Of a DNA stretch of 30,176 nucleotides, positions 1 through 7,837 are shown one piece after another. A program made the translations under genes and the position numbers. Under the pieces are notes generated by a model. It saw nothing but the letters and a program-made list of their open reading frames with translations, was not told the DNA's origin and did no database searches. Within the stretch, counting starts at the first letter, position 1. Every line of letters starts with the position of its first letter. The stretch comes from an uncultured Blautia sp. GTDB lineage: Bacteria; Bacillota; Clostridia; Lachnospirales; Lachnospiraceae. The stretch spans positions 1 to 30,176 of the forward strand of contig NZ_CALFLA010000087.1 of the NCBI RefSeq assembly GCF_937880195.1, written 5' to 3'.

Positions 1-1793
1 TCATCCTGTACATGGCCAAGAACAATAACATTTCTGTACGGAGCCTTGTTAAACAGCAGAGTAGATTCTGCCAGAAGAGAATAGAACCATCCTCTTGTCT
101 GGTCAACTGCCTCGGAGATAAAATCTGCCGGGAACTGCTGCTCAAACAGATCCTGATTTTCAAAAGGATAGTGATGCTGTGCGAAAGGCATTGCTCCTGA
201 ATCAAACCAGCAGTCAATTACCTCCGGTACACGGTGCATGGTTCCGCCGCACTCCGGACACTTCATAGTAATCTCATCAATGTATGGACGGTGAAGTTCT
301 ACGGTTTTGGCTTTCTCGTCGCCGCTCATTTCATAAAGCTCCTGACGACTTCCAATGGAGTGCATATGTCCGCACTCACACTGCCAGATGTTCAATGGTG
401 TTCCCCAGTAACGGTTTCTGGAAATACCCCAGTCCTGAACGTTCTCCAGCCAGTCTCCAAAACGTCCCTTACCGATATTTTCCGGGATCCAGTTGATCGT
501 ATTATTATTTCGGATCAGATCATCCTTTACAGCTGTCATTTTGATGAACCAGGACTCACGGGCATAGTAGATCAGCGGTGTGTCGCAGCGCCAGCAATGA
601 GGATAATCATGTTCAAATTTCGGAGCGTCAAAAAGTTTGCCCTCTTTATCAAGGTCAACAAGCACAAGAGGATCTGCTTTCTTTACGAATACGCCTGCAT
701 ATGGAGTTTCTTTTGCCATATTTCCCTGTCCGTCTACAAACTGTACAAAGGGAAGGTTGTACTCACGTCCAACACGGTTATCGTCTTCACCAAATGCCGG
801 AGCAATATGAACGATACCAGTACCGTCGCTCATAGTAACGTAATTGTCGCAGACTACAAAGTGTGCTTTTTTCTTCTGCTTTGCAGCGGCTTCTTTTGTA
901 CATTCCCAGAGAGGCTCATACTCTTTATATTCCAGATCTGTTCCTTTATATGTTTCCAGAACCTCGTATGCCTTCTCATCCTCTTTTGCAAGCTTGCCAA
1001 GAACCTTGTCAAGAAGAGCTTCTGCCATATAATAGGTGTAGCCGTCTGCAGCCTTTACTTTACAGTAAGCTTCATCCGGGTTTACGCAAAGGGCCAGGTT
1101 GGAAGGAAGTGTCCAGGGAGTAGTTGTCCATGCCAGGAAATAAGCGTCCTCTCCTACCACCTTAAAGCGAACGATAGCAGAACGCTCCTTCACTGTCTTA
1201 TATCCCTGGGAAACCTCCTGTGCAGAAAGGGGAGTTCCGCAGCGCGGGCAGTAAGGCACGATCTTAAATCCTTTGTAAAGAAGATCTTTATTCCAGATTT
1301 CTTTAAGAGCCCACCATTCAGACTCAATATAGTTGTCGTCATATGTTACATAAGGATGATCCATGTCAGCCCAGAAACCAACAGTAGAGGAAAAATCCTC
1401 CCACATTCCTTTGTATTTCCAGACGCTTTCTTTACACTGCTGGATAAACGGCTCCATACCGTAAGCCTCGATCTGCTCCTTGCCGTCAAGTCCAAGTTTC
1501 TTCTCAACCTCCAGCTCTACTGGAAGTCCGTGAGTGTCCCATCCTGCTTTACGGGGAACCATGTTTCCCTTCATGGTACGGTATCTGGGAATCATATCCT
1601 TGATAACGCGGGTCAGCACATGTCCGATATGGGGCTTGCCGTTAGCTGTAGGCGGTCCGTCATAAAAGGTATAGGTTTCCCCTTCCTTACGGCTGTCCAT
1701 ACTTTTTTCAAAAATATGGTTTTCTTTCCAGAACTGCTCAACTTTTTTTTCACGGTCAACAAAGTTCAGATTCGTATCTACTTTCTGATACAC
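1..1793 (-). CDS. ileS: Isoleucine--tRNA ligase, N-terminal 597 codons (runs off the left edge)
   Basis: Charges tRNA-Ile with isoleucine in the cytoplasm. Read on the minus strand from a GTG at 1793, with AGGAGG (1802-1807) 8 nt upstream. Visible: the class I signature [14 protein letters not shown] near residues 44-57, WDTHGLPVE about 30 residues later, a [12 protein letters not shown] zinc-type motif, the editing-domain stretch [11 protein letters not shown], and near the window edge CPECGG followed by [13 protein letters not shown]. The KMSKS loop and anticodon-binding part lie outside the window. The [17 protein letters not shown] form and overall pattern fit the eukaryal-like IleS type found in many Clostridia better than the B. 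subtilis type; that subtype call is from memory. Expression is controlled by the T-box upstream. The long plus-strand reading frames across this region are antisense shadows. Confidence 0.96.
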   Translation of the reverse strand, partial: MYQKVDTNLNFVDREKKVEQFWKENHIFEKSMDSRKEGETYTFYDGPPTANGKPHIGHVLTRVIKDMIPRYRTMKGNMVPRKAGWDTHGLPVELEVEKKLGLDGKEQIEAYGMEPFIQQCKESVWKYKGMWEDFSSTVGFWADMDHPYVTYDDNYIESEWWALKEIWNKDLLYKGFKIVPYCPRCGTPLSAQEVSQGYKTVKERSAIVRFKVVGEDAYFLAWTTTPWTLPSNLALCVNPDEAYCKVKAADGYTYYMAEALLDKVLGKLAKEDEKAYEVLETYKGTDLEYKEYEPLWECTKEAAAKQKKKAHFVVCDNYVTMSDGTGIVHIAPAFGEDDNRVGREYNLPFVQFVDGQGNMAKETPYAGVFVKKADPLVLVDLDKEGKLFDAPKFEHDYPHCWRCDTPLIYYARESWFIKMTAVKDDLIRNNNTINWIPENIGKGRFGDWLENVQDWGISRNRYWGTPLNIWQCECGHMHSIGSRQELYEMSGDEKAKTVELHRPYIDEITMKCPECGGTMHRVPEVIDCWFDSGAMPFAQHHYPFENQDLFEQQFPADFISEAVDQTRGWFYSLLAESTLLFNKAPYRNVIVLGHVQD

Positions 1794-1843
1794 GATAAAT
1801 TCCTCCTGTCTTATAACTAGTAAAGGTCGCATCCTCGCGGAGC

Positions 1844-1885
1844 GTTTTTTGTTTATTAGGAAAACTTTCCTAATAAATAAAAAAC
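1844..1885. repeat. Near-perfect inverted repeat with TTTATTAGGAAA arms
   Basis: TTTATTAGGAAA (1852-1863) faces TTTCCTAATAAA (1866-1877) across 2 nt, a perfect 12-bp arm. After one mismatch the pairing continues with GTTTTTT (1844-1850) against AAAAAAC (1879-1885). The right arm includes the T run of the T-box terminator. The same core occurs at 4949-4999 and 14361-14400. Confidence 0.85.
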
Positions 1886-1909
1886 TCCCGTCCTGTAAAA
1901 GGACGAGAG
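1881..1909 (-). terminator. T-box-controlled terminator
   Basis: Minus strand: CTCTCGTCC, a short loop, then GGACGGGAG, followed by a run of T. It lies between the T-box and the ileS start, as expected for the alternative terminator fold. Confidence 0.85.
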
Positions 1910-2169
1910 TATACTTAACTTCGCACCACCTCATACACTGTACGGGCAGAATCCTGCCGATACATGCCCCCCTCTAACGGCGGGAAACCGTCCGGCCCTA
2001 TTCCCTGTCAGTTTCAGGCTGGAAACTCCGGAGTGATGTTCAGCCGTTTCTACTTGCACCGGGCTTCCACCTGCTCCCGGCTCTCTGAAGCGTTCGATAT
2101 CTTCTCAGTCTGCATTAAATGTCTGCGGCTTACTGTCTCCATCACAGTTTTTACGTGATTGTATATACA
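1881..2169 (-). promoter_or_regulatory. T-box leader of ileS, isoleucine specifier
   Basis: On the minus strand the leader shows the expected order: AGAGAG and GGTGGAAGCCCGGT elements of stem I, then GAACATCACTCCGGAG with the likely specifier codon ATC (Ile) at 2035-2037, then the T-box-like sequence GAGGTGGTGCGAAG (about 1918-1931), then an intrinsic terminator. The specifier matches the downstream gene. Uncharged tRNA-Ile would stabilise the antiterminator and allow ileS transcription. Stem boundaries were judged by eye. Confidence 0.9.
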
Positions 2170-2175
2170 GGTTAT

Positions 2176-2205
2176 ATTATAAAGTGTACAAATTCCTTCT
2201 GTCAA
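2176..2205 (-). promoter_or_regulatory. Sigma-A promoter of the ileS leader
   Basis: Perfect -35 TTGACA (2200-2205) and perfect -10 TATAAT (2176-2181) on the minus strand, spacer 18 bp. Transcription would start near 2169, just ahead of the T-box. Confidence 0.88.
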
Positions 2206-2207
2206 GC

Positions 2208-2228
2208 CTTTTTCAGGAATCGCTTCTG
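2208..2228. repeat. Left copy of a 21-bp direct repeat flanking the Fic cassette
   Basis: Identical over 21 bp to 3353-3373, where the sequence contains the stop codon and last codons of pepD. This copy has no gene attached. It lies 2 bp from the ileS -35 box. Its AGGAATCG (2215-2222) also forms an inverted repeat with CGATTCCT (2237-2244), giving an 8-bp stem at the cassette edge. Confidence 0.9.
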
Positions 2229-2271
2229 AAACTTCTCGATTCCTTCTTCTGTCTCTGTGGCAGTTCTGATA

Positions 2272-2439
2272 CTAACAGTCAGACTTCAATTTCCTGATTT
2301 CTTCCGGCAAGGGTTCTCGTTTTTCTTTTCTGCTCCAAAGGATCACCTGCCGAATCCTTTCTTCCGTATCTTCTAAGCCGCTTTCCCTGATTGCTTTTGC
2401 TGTGTGCTCTTTCAGTTCCTGTCCTTGTTTCAGCGCATC
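2272..2439 (-). other. In-frame coding-like extension after the Fic amber stop (55 codons)
   Basis: Directly after the TAG at 2440-2442 the same frame stays open for 55 codons, to a TAG at 2272-2274. It begins DALKQGQELKEHTAKAIRES and ends EEIRKLKSDC. The composition is charged and helix-like, as in a Fic C-terminal helix, and no ATG or RBS would make it a separate gene. Best read as the former C-terminus of the Fic protein, lost by a nonsense change. A chance open frame cannot be excluded. Confidence 0.6.
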
Positions 2440-3045
2440 CTAAACAATGCGATAAAGATATTCCGGTTTTCTTAAATCCCCCAGATCATCAAAAATTGCA
2501 TTTGCCGCTACCAATGCATTTCTCATATAGGCAGCATTGTCTTTGAATAGATCACTTTCTATATAAAGTCCCTGCGCCTCTATAAACATTGAACAAAACA
2601 TGACTACTGTCCGTGTGTTCCCTTCCCGGAAAGGATGCACTTTCCACAATTCCGCCATAAAGCTACTGAATGTTTCAATTATATCTTCAAAAGAAGCCAT
2701 TCCCCAGTCATAGTTATTTGCTCTCTCCAATATCTTTTCTGCATCTTTTGCAATATCAAAACAGTCTGAATACTCAACGGAAACATCACCAAGTACCGCT
2801 TCTGCTTTTTCAATATTAATCACCCTTGGCTTTCCTGCCCAATCATATACATCCTGAAAGATACGGTAATGAAGTTCACAAAGAGTTTGAAAGTTAAACT
2901 TCTCCGGCGACTCATCTTCTGCAACTTCTGAAAGACGAAACAGAGTATAATCCGCCTCCAGATTATTTAATTCTTCTGAATCCCGGACATTGGCCAGATT
3001 CTTCAGTACATCAGAATTCGGATATAAATAGGGATCTTTCATCAT
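2440..3045 (-). CDS. Fic-family toxin (AMP-transferase), probably shortened by a nonsense codon
   Basis: Fic proteins usually transfer AMP to hydroxyl side chains of target proteins, and class I members are held inactive by a separate small antitoxin. The 201-aa product has the Fic core. HPFREGNTRT near residues 135-144 matches the HxFx(D/E)GNxR active loop, with Thr in place of the second Gly, as in several Fic/Doc toxins. Upstream lies FQDVYDWAGKPR. The catalytic His, acidic and Arg residues are all present. The start is ATG at 3045 or the adjacent ATG at 3042; AAGGAA lies 7 nt upstream of the first. The gene begins 1 nt after the antitoxin stop, so the two are translationally coupled. The frame ends at an amber codon followed by 55 coding-like codons. 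Whether the shortened protein is active is unknown; the catalytic core is intact. Confidence 0.85.
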   Translation of the reverse strand: MMKDPYLYPNSDVLKNLANVRDSEELNNLEADYTLFRLSEVAEDESPEKFNFQTLCELHYRIFQDVYDWAGKPRVINIEKAEAVLGDVSVEYSDCFDIAKDAEKILERANNYDWGMASFEDIIETFSSFMAELWKVHPFREGNTRTVVMFCSMFIEAQGLYIESDLFKDNAAYMRNALVAANAIFDDLGDLRKPEYLYRIV

Positions 3046-3046
3046 A

Positions 3047-3217
3047 CTATTCCTTCATTTTGTATTTTCGATCCAGGGCTTTTCGTACATCTTCCATGGA
3101 AATTTCACCCTTTTTCTCTTTTTCAATGAGCTTCTTCATATCATCTGTAGGTTCCAGTCCATCTACTTTTATCATTCCGATCGCATAATCCCATTTTTTA
3201 TCTGCTCTTACTAACAT
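3047..3217 (-). CDS. VbhA-like antitoxin of the Fic protein (56 aa)
   Basis: Small gene directly upstream of fic. The start is ATG at 3217, preceded by AGGAGTG. The product begins MLVRADKKWDYAIGMIKVDG; later residues include GLEPTDDM and GEISMEDVRKALDRKY. The order W-x-x-A, GL-x-P, GEIS-x-(D/E) matches the VbhA antitoxin family, which binds class I Fic toxins and blocks the ATP site with an (S/T)xxxE(G/N) helix. Here the position of that motif reads GMIKVDG, so the Glu appears to be Asp and the Ser/Thr is missing; inhibition may be weakened or use another contact. The family call rests on motif spacing by eye and the gene order. Confidence 0.75.
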   Translation of the reverse strand: MLVRADKKWDYAIGMIKVDGLEPTDDMKKLIEKEKKGEISMEDVRKALDRKYKMKE

Positions 3218-3263
3218 ATAGCATCACTCCTGCTTTCATTTCTGCTAACTCCATCGCTTCGTT

Positions 3264-3278
3264 TACTATATAGTATAT
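3264..3278 (-). promoter_or_regulatory. Extended -10 promoter with overlapping palindrome, antitoxin-fic operon
   Basis: Minus strand TGATATACT is an extended -10 element (TATACT at 3273-3278). It overlaps the perfect 12-bp palindrome TACTATATAGTA (3264-3275). A palindrome on the -10 is the usual place for an operator in a self-regulated toxin-antitoxin operon. No clear -35 is seen. Confidence 0.45.
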
Positions 3279-3352
3279 CACACAACCGCCTGCTTATCTA
3301 TCGAAAAGAATATTCTGTTCATGACAAGAATAATAGAAACCGTAATTATCCT

Positions 3353-3373
3353 CTTTTTCAGGAATCGCTTCTG
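3353..3373. repeat. Right copy of the 21-bp direct repeat (pepD 3' end)
   Basis: Exact copy of 2208-2228. On the minus strand it covers the last four codons and TGA stop of pepD plus 5 nt beyond. The distance between copies is 1145 bp and encloses only the antitoxin-fic pair. Confidence 0.9.
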
Positions 3374-4839
3374 GAAAATCCATTTCTCATAAGACTGCTT
3401 GAGGTAAATAATACCTTATCAAGAACCTCTGTTGTTTTTTCTTCTGTAAAATCAGAAATTTCCTGATTTGCAGCCTCAAAAAACGCTTTTTCATTTTCCG
3501 GCTTTTTCTCCATAAATGCCCTGTCAAATTTATTGATAAGCGCATAAACCTTACGGTCTACAGCTGCCTGATACCGTTCGATATTAGACTGATTCTCATA
3601 ATAATGAGCGTCTGCCAGAGCGCCAATGATCCGGTTCGCCCAGTAAAAACTTTCTGTGGTGGGCTTTACATATGCCTTGGAAAGATATTCCGGCATTTTG
3701 TCCACATGAGGATATACAGGGATCATAGCGTTAAACACATTGGAACCTACTGCAAGCCACTGAAGCGCCTTTAAGGGATTTGGCATATAAGGTCTGATCT
3801 GCACCAGTCCCAGAGCATTGTTTCGGTTTACTCCGATTGCCCGGTACATGCCAGCCTCTTTATTTCTCTTTCCGTATACATCATAAGGCGTTCCCTGATA
3901 ATGATTGGAAAGAACCCATTTGACCTCTTCTACAGTGATCTTTTTTTCTGGCACAAGAGACCATGGAAGATCATCAGCTTCCGGGCCATATTCTGCATCC
4001 GGCCCGTCCCAAGTATAAGTACGGGGATTAAAATAGCGAAGCATCGCCCAGGCCCGGGGGGTATTGTAAACATGATCCGAATCGTCGTGAGAACCAAAAG
4101 CGTCTCTTGGATTAAACTCCTCTTCCAGGTCCATGCGAAGATCCAGATGGTTTTCTTCTATCAACCTTCTTAAGGTTTCAGAACACATATGATTCTGTTT
4201 TTCTCCATAAGCGTCCTCAATATCAAAGCTGTCGATTCCAAGCTGGTTCGGCATTACCACATATTCGTTATCCAGCACTCTTTTGGCAATCCAGTTATGA
4301 CCTCCGATTGTTTCCAGCCACCAGATTTCATTTTCATCCTGAAAAGCAATTCCATTCATTTCATAGGTCCCGTAAGTTTCCAAAAGGCTTCCAAGTCTCT
4401 TTACTCCTTCTCTTGCTGAAGAAATATAAGGAAGGACGATAGTCACCAGATCTTCTTCTCCAATTCCGCCTTTCACTTCAGGCTGATCTCCCTCTGCTTT
4501 TCTGTAAACTACAAGAGGATCTCCTCCTGCCACTCTCGCATTGGTAGTTAAGGTTTCTGTTGCTGTCATGGATACGTTTTTTTCATTTACGCCGTAAGCG
4601 CCCCAGATGCCTTCCACTGTATCGCTGTTTGGAAGATATGTATACTGCATGGGATCTTCTGGAAGGGGAATTTCCACATGAGATAAAACAGATTTATATA
4701 CCCGGGGCTGATCTTCCGGTTTCATTACCTCCAGCCTTTTGGCACAAAATTCTCCTGATGGTGAATCTTCGTTTCTGGCAACAATGGTTGAGCCGTCATA
4801 AGACGCTTTTTTTCCGATTAAGATGGTTGTGCATGGCAT
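3358..4839 (-). CDS. pepD: C69-family dipeptidase
   Basis: Peptidase family C69 enzymes are Ntn-hydrolases that cleave dipeptides in the cytoplasm. The 493-aa product begins MPCTTILIGKKASYDGSTIV: Cys3 is the family's N-terminal nucleophile, and the following motif continues VARNEDS. Length is typical. The RBS AAGGAGG precedes the ATG at 4839. There is no neighbour of related function; it seems to be a single gene. Its last codons lie inside the 21-bp repeat that bounds the Fic cassette, so the cassette appears inserted just behind it with the reading frame kept. The symbol pepD follows general use for this family. Confidence 0.92.
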   Translation of the reverse strand: MPCTTILIGKKASYDGSTIVARNEDSPSGEFCAKRLEVMKPEDQPRVYKSVLSHVEIPLPEDPMQYTYLPNSDTVEGIWGAYGVNEKNVSMTATETLTTNARVAGGDPLVVYRKAEGDQPEVKGGIGEEDLVTIVLPYISSAREGVKRLGSLLETYGTYEMNGIAFQDENEIWWLETIGGHNWIAKRVLDNEYVVMPNQLGIDSFDIEDAYGEKQNHMCSETLRRLIEENHLDLRMDLEEEFNPRDAFGSHDDSDHVYNTPRAWAMLRYFNPRTYTWDGPDAEYGPEADDLPWSLVPEKKITVEEVKWVLSNHYQGTPYDVYGKRNKEAGMYRAIGVNRNNALGLVQIRPYMPNPLKALQWLAVGSNVFNAMIPVYPHVDKMPEYLSKAYVKPTTESFYWANRIIGALADAHYYENQSNIERYQAAVDRKVYALINKFDRAFMEKKPENEKAFFEAANQEISDFTEEKTTEVLDKVLFTSSSLMRNGFSRSDS

Positions 4840-4948
4840 AACTTTTTCCTCCTTGGTATCTTATAATTCTTTATATAATTAAATTTATCATATCTCATTT
4901 TTCTGTATTTTAAAAGATAATCTATACATTTTAGTTTTCCTGATAAAC

Positions 4949-4990
4949 TTATTAGGAAATCTAGTACAGAATGTACTACTTTCCTAATAA
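4949..4990. repeat. Inverted repeat with TTATTAGGAAA arms between pepD and the sugar transporter
   Basis: TTATTAGGAAA (4949-4959) faces TTTCCTAATAA (4980-4990). Inside, CTAGTACA (4961-4968) pairs at 7 of 8 positions with TGTACTAC (4972-4979). The whole forms a roughly 20-bp imperfect stem. On the minus strand it directly follows the T run of the gguB terminator. It shares TTTTTTGTTTATTAGGAAA exactly with the repeat at 1845-1863 on the opposite strand. Confidence 0.85.
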
Positions 4991-4991
4991 A

Positions 4992-5033
4992 CAAAAAAAC
5001 ATCCCCGGACTATCAGCCACTATGTCCGGGGAT
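4992..5033 (-). terminator. Intrinsic terminator of the chvE-gguA-gguB unit
   Basis: Perfect 10-bp stem ATCCCCGGAC / GTCCGGGGAT (5001-5010 with 5024-5033), followed on the minus strand by GTTTTTTT. Confidence 0.93.
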
Positions 5034-5054
5034 ATGATTCTTATAATTTTCTTT

Positions 5055-6227
5055 TTATTTTACAATGAAGGATTTTCTCTTGCTGACTACGTCAAAGATA
5101 ACGGCTGCCAGAAGTACAAGACCCTTAACCACCTTCTGCATGTTCTGGTCAACGCCCATAATACTCATACCAAGGTTCAGAACGCCCATCAGAAGAGCGC
5201 CGATGATAACGCCGGGAACTGTTCCTGTTCCGCCGTATGCAGACGCGCCGCCGATAAAGCACGCGCCGATAGCGTCCATCTCAAAGTTTGTTCCTGCTGT
5301 TGGGTTTGCTGAATTCAGACGGGCAGTTGTGATCATTCCTGCAACTGCTGCCAGAAATCCCATATTCAAATAAGCAAGGAAATATACTCTGTTGGTGTTA
5401 ATACCAGAAAGCTTTGTAGCTTTCTCATTGCCGCCTACTGCGTAGAAGTAACGTCCTATTGTTGTTTTGGAAGCAATATAAGTATAAATTGCAATAACAA
5501 TTGCGATCCATACAAGAGAGTTCGGAATACCTTTGTACTGTGCCAGACGGAACATAAATGCCAGAACTGCCGCACAGATCACGATCATTTTGATCAGGAC
5601 ACCGCCAAAAGGCTCTACACGGTAGCCTTTTTTAGCTCTTGCCATACGTCCTTTGATCACAAGGAACACATACAGCACACAGACGATCACACCTGCAAGG
5701 AAGCAGGTCATGTTAAAGCCTTCGATTCCAAAAAAGTCCGGCACATAATTGTTAAAAAGCGCCAGGAAATTATCCGGCATCGGAGCCAGGGTCATACCTT
5801 CCAGAACTACGTTGGAAAGACCTCGGAACACCAGCATACCTGCAAGAGTTACAATAAACGGAGGAATACGCACATAAGCGATCCAGAATCCCTGCCATGC
5901 TCCGATAAGAAGACCTACCAGAAGCATAACGATCATTGTAAGATACGGATTCATTCCGTTTGTTACCATCATTTTTCCGCCTACAGCGCCGATAAAGCAC
6001 ACAACGGAACCAACAGAAAGGTCAATATTTCCTCCTGTCAGAATACAGAACAGCATACCTGTTGCAAGAATAAATACATATGCGTTCTGTGCGATCAGGT
6101 TATTGACATTCTGGGGAAGAAGCATTTTTCCTCCGGTATTCACTGTAAACAGGATGATTACAAGTGCCAGCACAATAACCATCGTATATTTTTTCAATAC
6201 TTCAGAAACTCTGATCTTGTTTTCCAT
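5055..6227 (-). CDS. gguB: Monosaccharide ABC transporter permease, GguB/MmsB type
   Basis: Membrane channel subunit of a CUT2-class sugar importer. The 390-aa product has about ten hydrophobic segments and the BPD_transp_2 features ILTGGNIDLSVGSVV and, near the C-terminus, GGASAYGGTGTVPG. The central hydrophilic loop (about residues 195-215), as in GguB, makes it longer than RbsC or XylH. It begins 3 nt after the gguA stop, with AAGGAGAA overlapping that gene's end, so the two are co-translated. It is the last gene of the unit, followed by a strong terminator. The symbol is by resemblance to the Agrobacterium ChvE-GguA-GguB system; substrates cannot be told from sequence. Confidence 0.9.
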   Translation of the reverse strand: MENKIRVSEVLKKYTMVIVLALVIILFTVNTGGKMLLPQNVNNLIAQNAYVFILATGMLFCILTGGNIDLSVGSVVCFIGAVGGKMMVTNGMNPYLTMIVMLLVGLLIGAWQGFWIAYVRIPPFIVTLAGMLVFRGLSNVVLEGMTLAPMPDNFLALFNNYVPDFFGIEGFNMTCFLAGVIVCVLYVFLVIKGRMARAKKGYRVEPFGGVLIKMIVICAAVLAFMFRLAQYKGIPNSLVWIAIVIAIYTYIASKTTIGRYFYAVGGNEKATKLSGINTNRVYFLAYLNMGFLAAVAGMITTARLNSANPTAGTNFEMDAIGACFIGGASAYGGTGTVPGVIIGALLMGVLNLGMSIMGVDQNMQKVVKGLVLLAAVIFDVVSKRKSFIVK

Positions 6228-6230
6228 GTC

Positions 6231-7769
6231 TTATTCTCCTTTGCTTGATTTCAAAATACGCGACATGATGGTTTCCTGGGTCGCTTCCTTACCGCTGACC
6301 TCACCTACGATCTTTCCTTCATTCATAATGTATATCCTGTCAGACATACCAAGAACCTCAGGAAGCTCCGAGGAGATCATGATCACGGATTTGCCCGCTG
6401 CCACCAGATCATTGATAATACAGTAGATCTCATATTTTGCACCTACGTCAATGCCTCGCGTAGGTTCATCAAGAATCAGGATATCCGGTTCTGTGAACAT
6501 CCATTTTGCCAGAAGCACCTTCTGCTGATTGCCTCCGCTTAAGTTTCCAACATTCTGTTCTACCGTAGGACATTTTGTTTTCAGCTTTTCACGGTATTCA
6601 TCTGCCACCGCATATTCTCTGTCTGCGTCAAGTACGCCGTGGCTGCTGACGTTTCCAAGGTTGGCAAGGGTTGTATTTGTCTTGATGGAATTGCTTAAGA
6701 TCAGACCGTTGCCTTTTCGGTCCTCAGTCACATATGCAAGCCTGTGTCTGATCGCGTCAGAAACCGTATTCATAGTGACTTCTTTTCCATTAATAAACAC
6801 CTGTCCTGTGATTCCTGTTCCATAGCTTTTTCCAAAAATACTCATGGCAAGCTCTGTACGTCCCGCTCCCATCAGACCGGAAATACCCACTACCTCTCCC
6901 TTATGTACCTTAAAGGAAGCGTTGTCTACCACCTTACGTTCTGAGTAAAGAGGGTGATGGACTGTCCAGTTTTTAACCTCCATGGATACGTCGCCGATCT
7001 TTACATGAGGGCGTTTCGGGAATCGGTCAGTAAGCTCACGTCCTACCATTCCCTGGATGATACGTCCCTCGGAAATATCGTCTGTCTTTTTATCCAGTGT
7101 TTCAATGGTAGAACCGTCACGGATCACTGTGATCTTGTCTGCCACATAAGAAATCTCATTCAACTTATGAGAAATAATAATAGAAGTCATGCCCTCTTTT
7201 TTGAATTTCAGAAGCAGCTCCAGAAGCGCCTTGGAGTCGTCCTCATTCAAAGATGCCGTGGGCTCGTCCAGGATCAGAAGTTTTGCATGTTTGGCAAGGG
7301 CTTTTGCGATCTCTACAAGCTGCTGTTTTCCAACTCCTATATCTTTGATCAAAGTACGGGAAGATTCTTCCAGTCCTACAGTTTTCAAATATTCGTCAGC
7401 TTCTCCGTAGGTTTCATTCCAGTTAATGGAGAATGCTTTGCCTTTTTCGTTTCCAAGATACATATTTTCCCCAATAGTCATATAGGGGATCAGAGCAAGT
7501 TCCTGATGGATGATAACAATTCCTTTTTCTTCACTGTCTTTAATTTTCGTAAATCTGCAGACCTCACCATTATAGACAATATCTCCTTCATAGGAGCCAT
7601 AGGGATAAATTCCGCTGAGTACGTTCATAAGAGTAGATTTTCCTGCTCCGTTTTCACCTACCAGTGCGTGGATCTCGCCCTCTTCTACCTTCAGATTTAC
7701 ATTGTCCAGTGCCTTCACACCAGGGAAAGTCTTGGTAATATTTTTCATTTCCAGAAGTATTTTAGCCAA
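6231..7769 (-). CDS. gguA: Monosaccharide ABC transporter ATP-binding protein (two ATPase domains), GguA/MmsA type
   Basis: Drives sugar import with GguB and the ChvE-like binding protein. The 512-aa product has two tandem ABC domains. Domain 1 has Walker [10 protein letters not shown] (residues about 38-46), a degenerate signature [13 protein letters not shown] and Walker B LLILDEPT. Domain 2 has [13 protein letters not shown] in place of Walker A, signature LSGGNQQKV and [14 protein letters not shown]. The degenerate second Walker A is normal for this family. The start is a TTG (7767-7769) with GGGAGGG about 7 nt upstream; no ATG fits at that distance. A GC-rich hairpin separates it from the binding-protein gene. 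Confidence 0.93.
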   Translation of the reverse strand: MAKILLEMKNITKTFPGVKALDNVNLKVEEGEIHALVGENGAGKSTLMNVLSGIYPYGSYEGDIVYNGEVCRFTKIKDSEEKGIVIIHQELALIPYMTIGENMYLGNEKGKAFSINWNETYGEADEYLKTVGLEESSRTLIKDIGVGKQQLVEIAKALAKHAKLLILDEPTASLNEDDSKALLELLLKFKKEGMTSIIISHKLNEISYVADKITVIRDGSTIETLDKKTDDISEGRIIQGMVGRELTDRFPKRPHVKIGDVSMEVKNWTVHHPLYSERKVVDNASFKVHKGEVVGISGLMGAGRTELAMSIFGKSYGTGITGQVFINGKEVTMNTVSDAIRHRLAYVTEDRKGNGLILSNSIKTNTTLANLGNVSSHGVLDADREYAVADEYREKLKTKCPTVEQNVGNLSGGNQQKVLLAKWMFTEPDILILDEPTRGIDVGAKYEIYCIINDLVAAGKSVIMISSELPEVLGMSDRIYIMNEGKIVGEVSGKEATQETIMSRILKSSKGE

Positions 7770-7800
7770 TGATATCCCTCCCTAAATCCATTGAAATGAG

Positions 7801-7821
7801 AAGGGGCGGAAACCGCCCCTT
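7801..7821 (-). other. GC-rich intercistronic hairpin between chvE-like gene and gguA
   Basis: A 9-bp perfect stem AAGGGGCGG / CCGCCCCTT with a 3-nt loop. On the minus strand it is followed by CTCATTTC, not a clean T run. It fits an mRNA 3'-end stabiliser or partial terminator that yields more binding protein than ATPase, common in sugar ABC operons. Confidence 0.75.
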
Positions 7822-7837
7822 TCTTAATCTTTAGTTT

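Noticed and set aside
234..1820. A 528-codon open frame on the plus strand
   Set aside because: It is antisense to ileS, whose motifs and T-box are clear. The protein has no recognisable domain and no RBS.
6954..7772. A 272-codon plus-strand frame
   Set aside because: Shadow of the gguA-like ATPase gene on the other strand; no domain or start signal.
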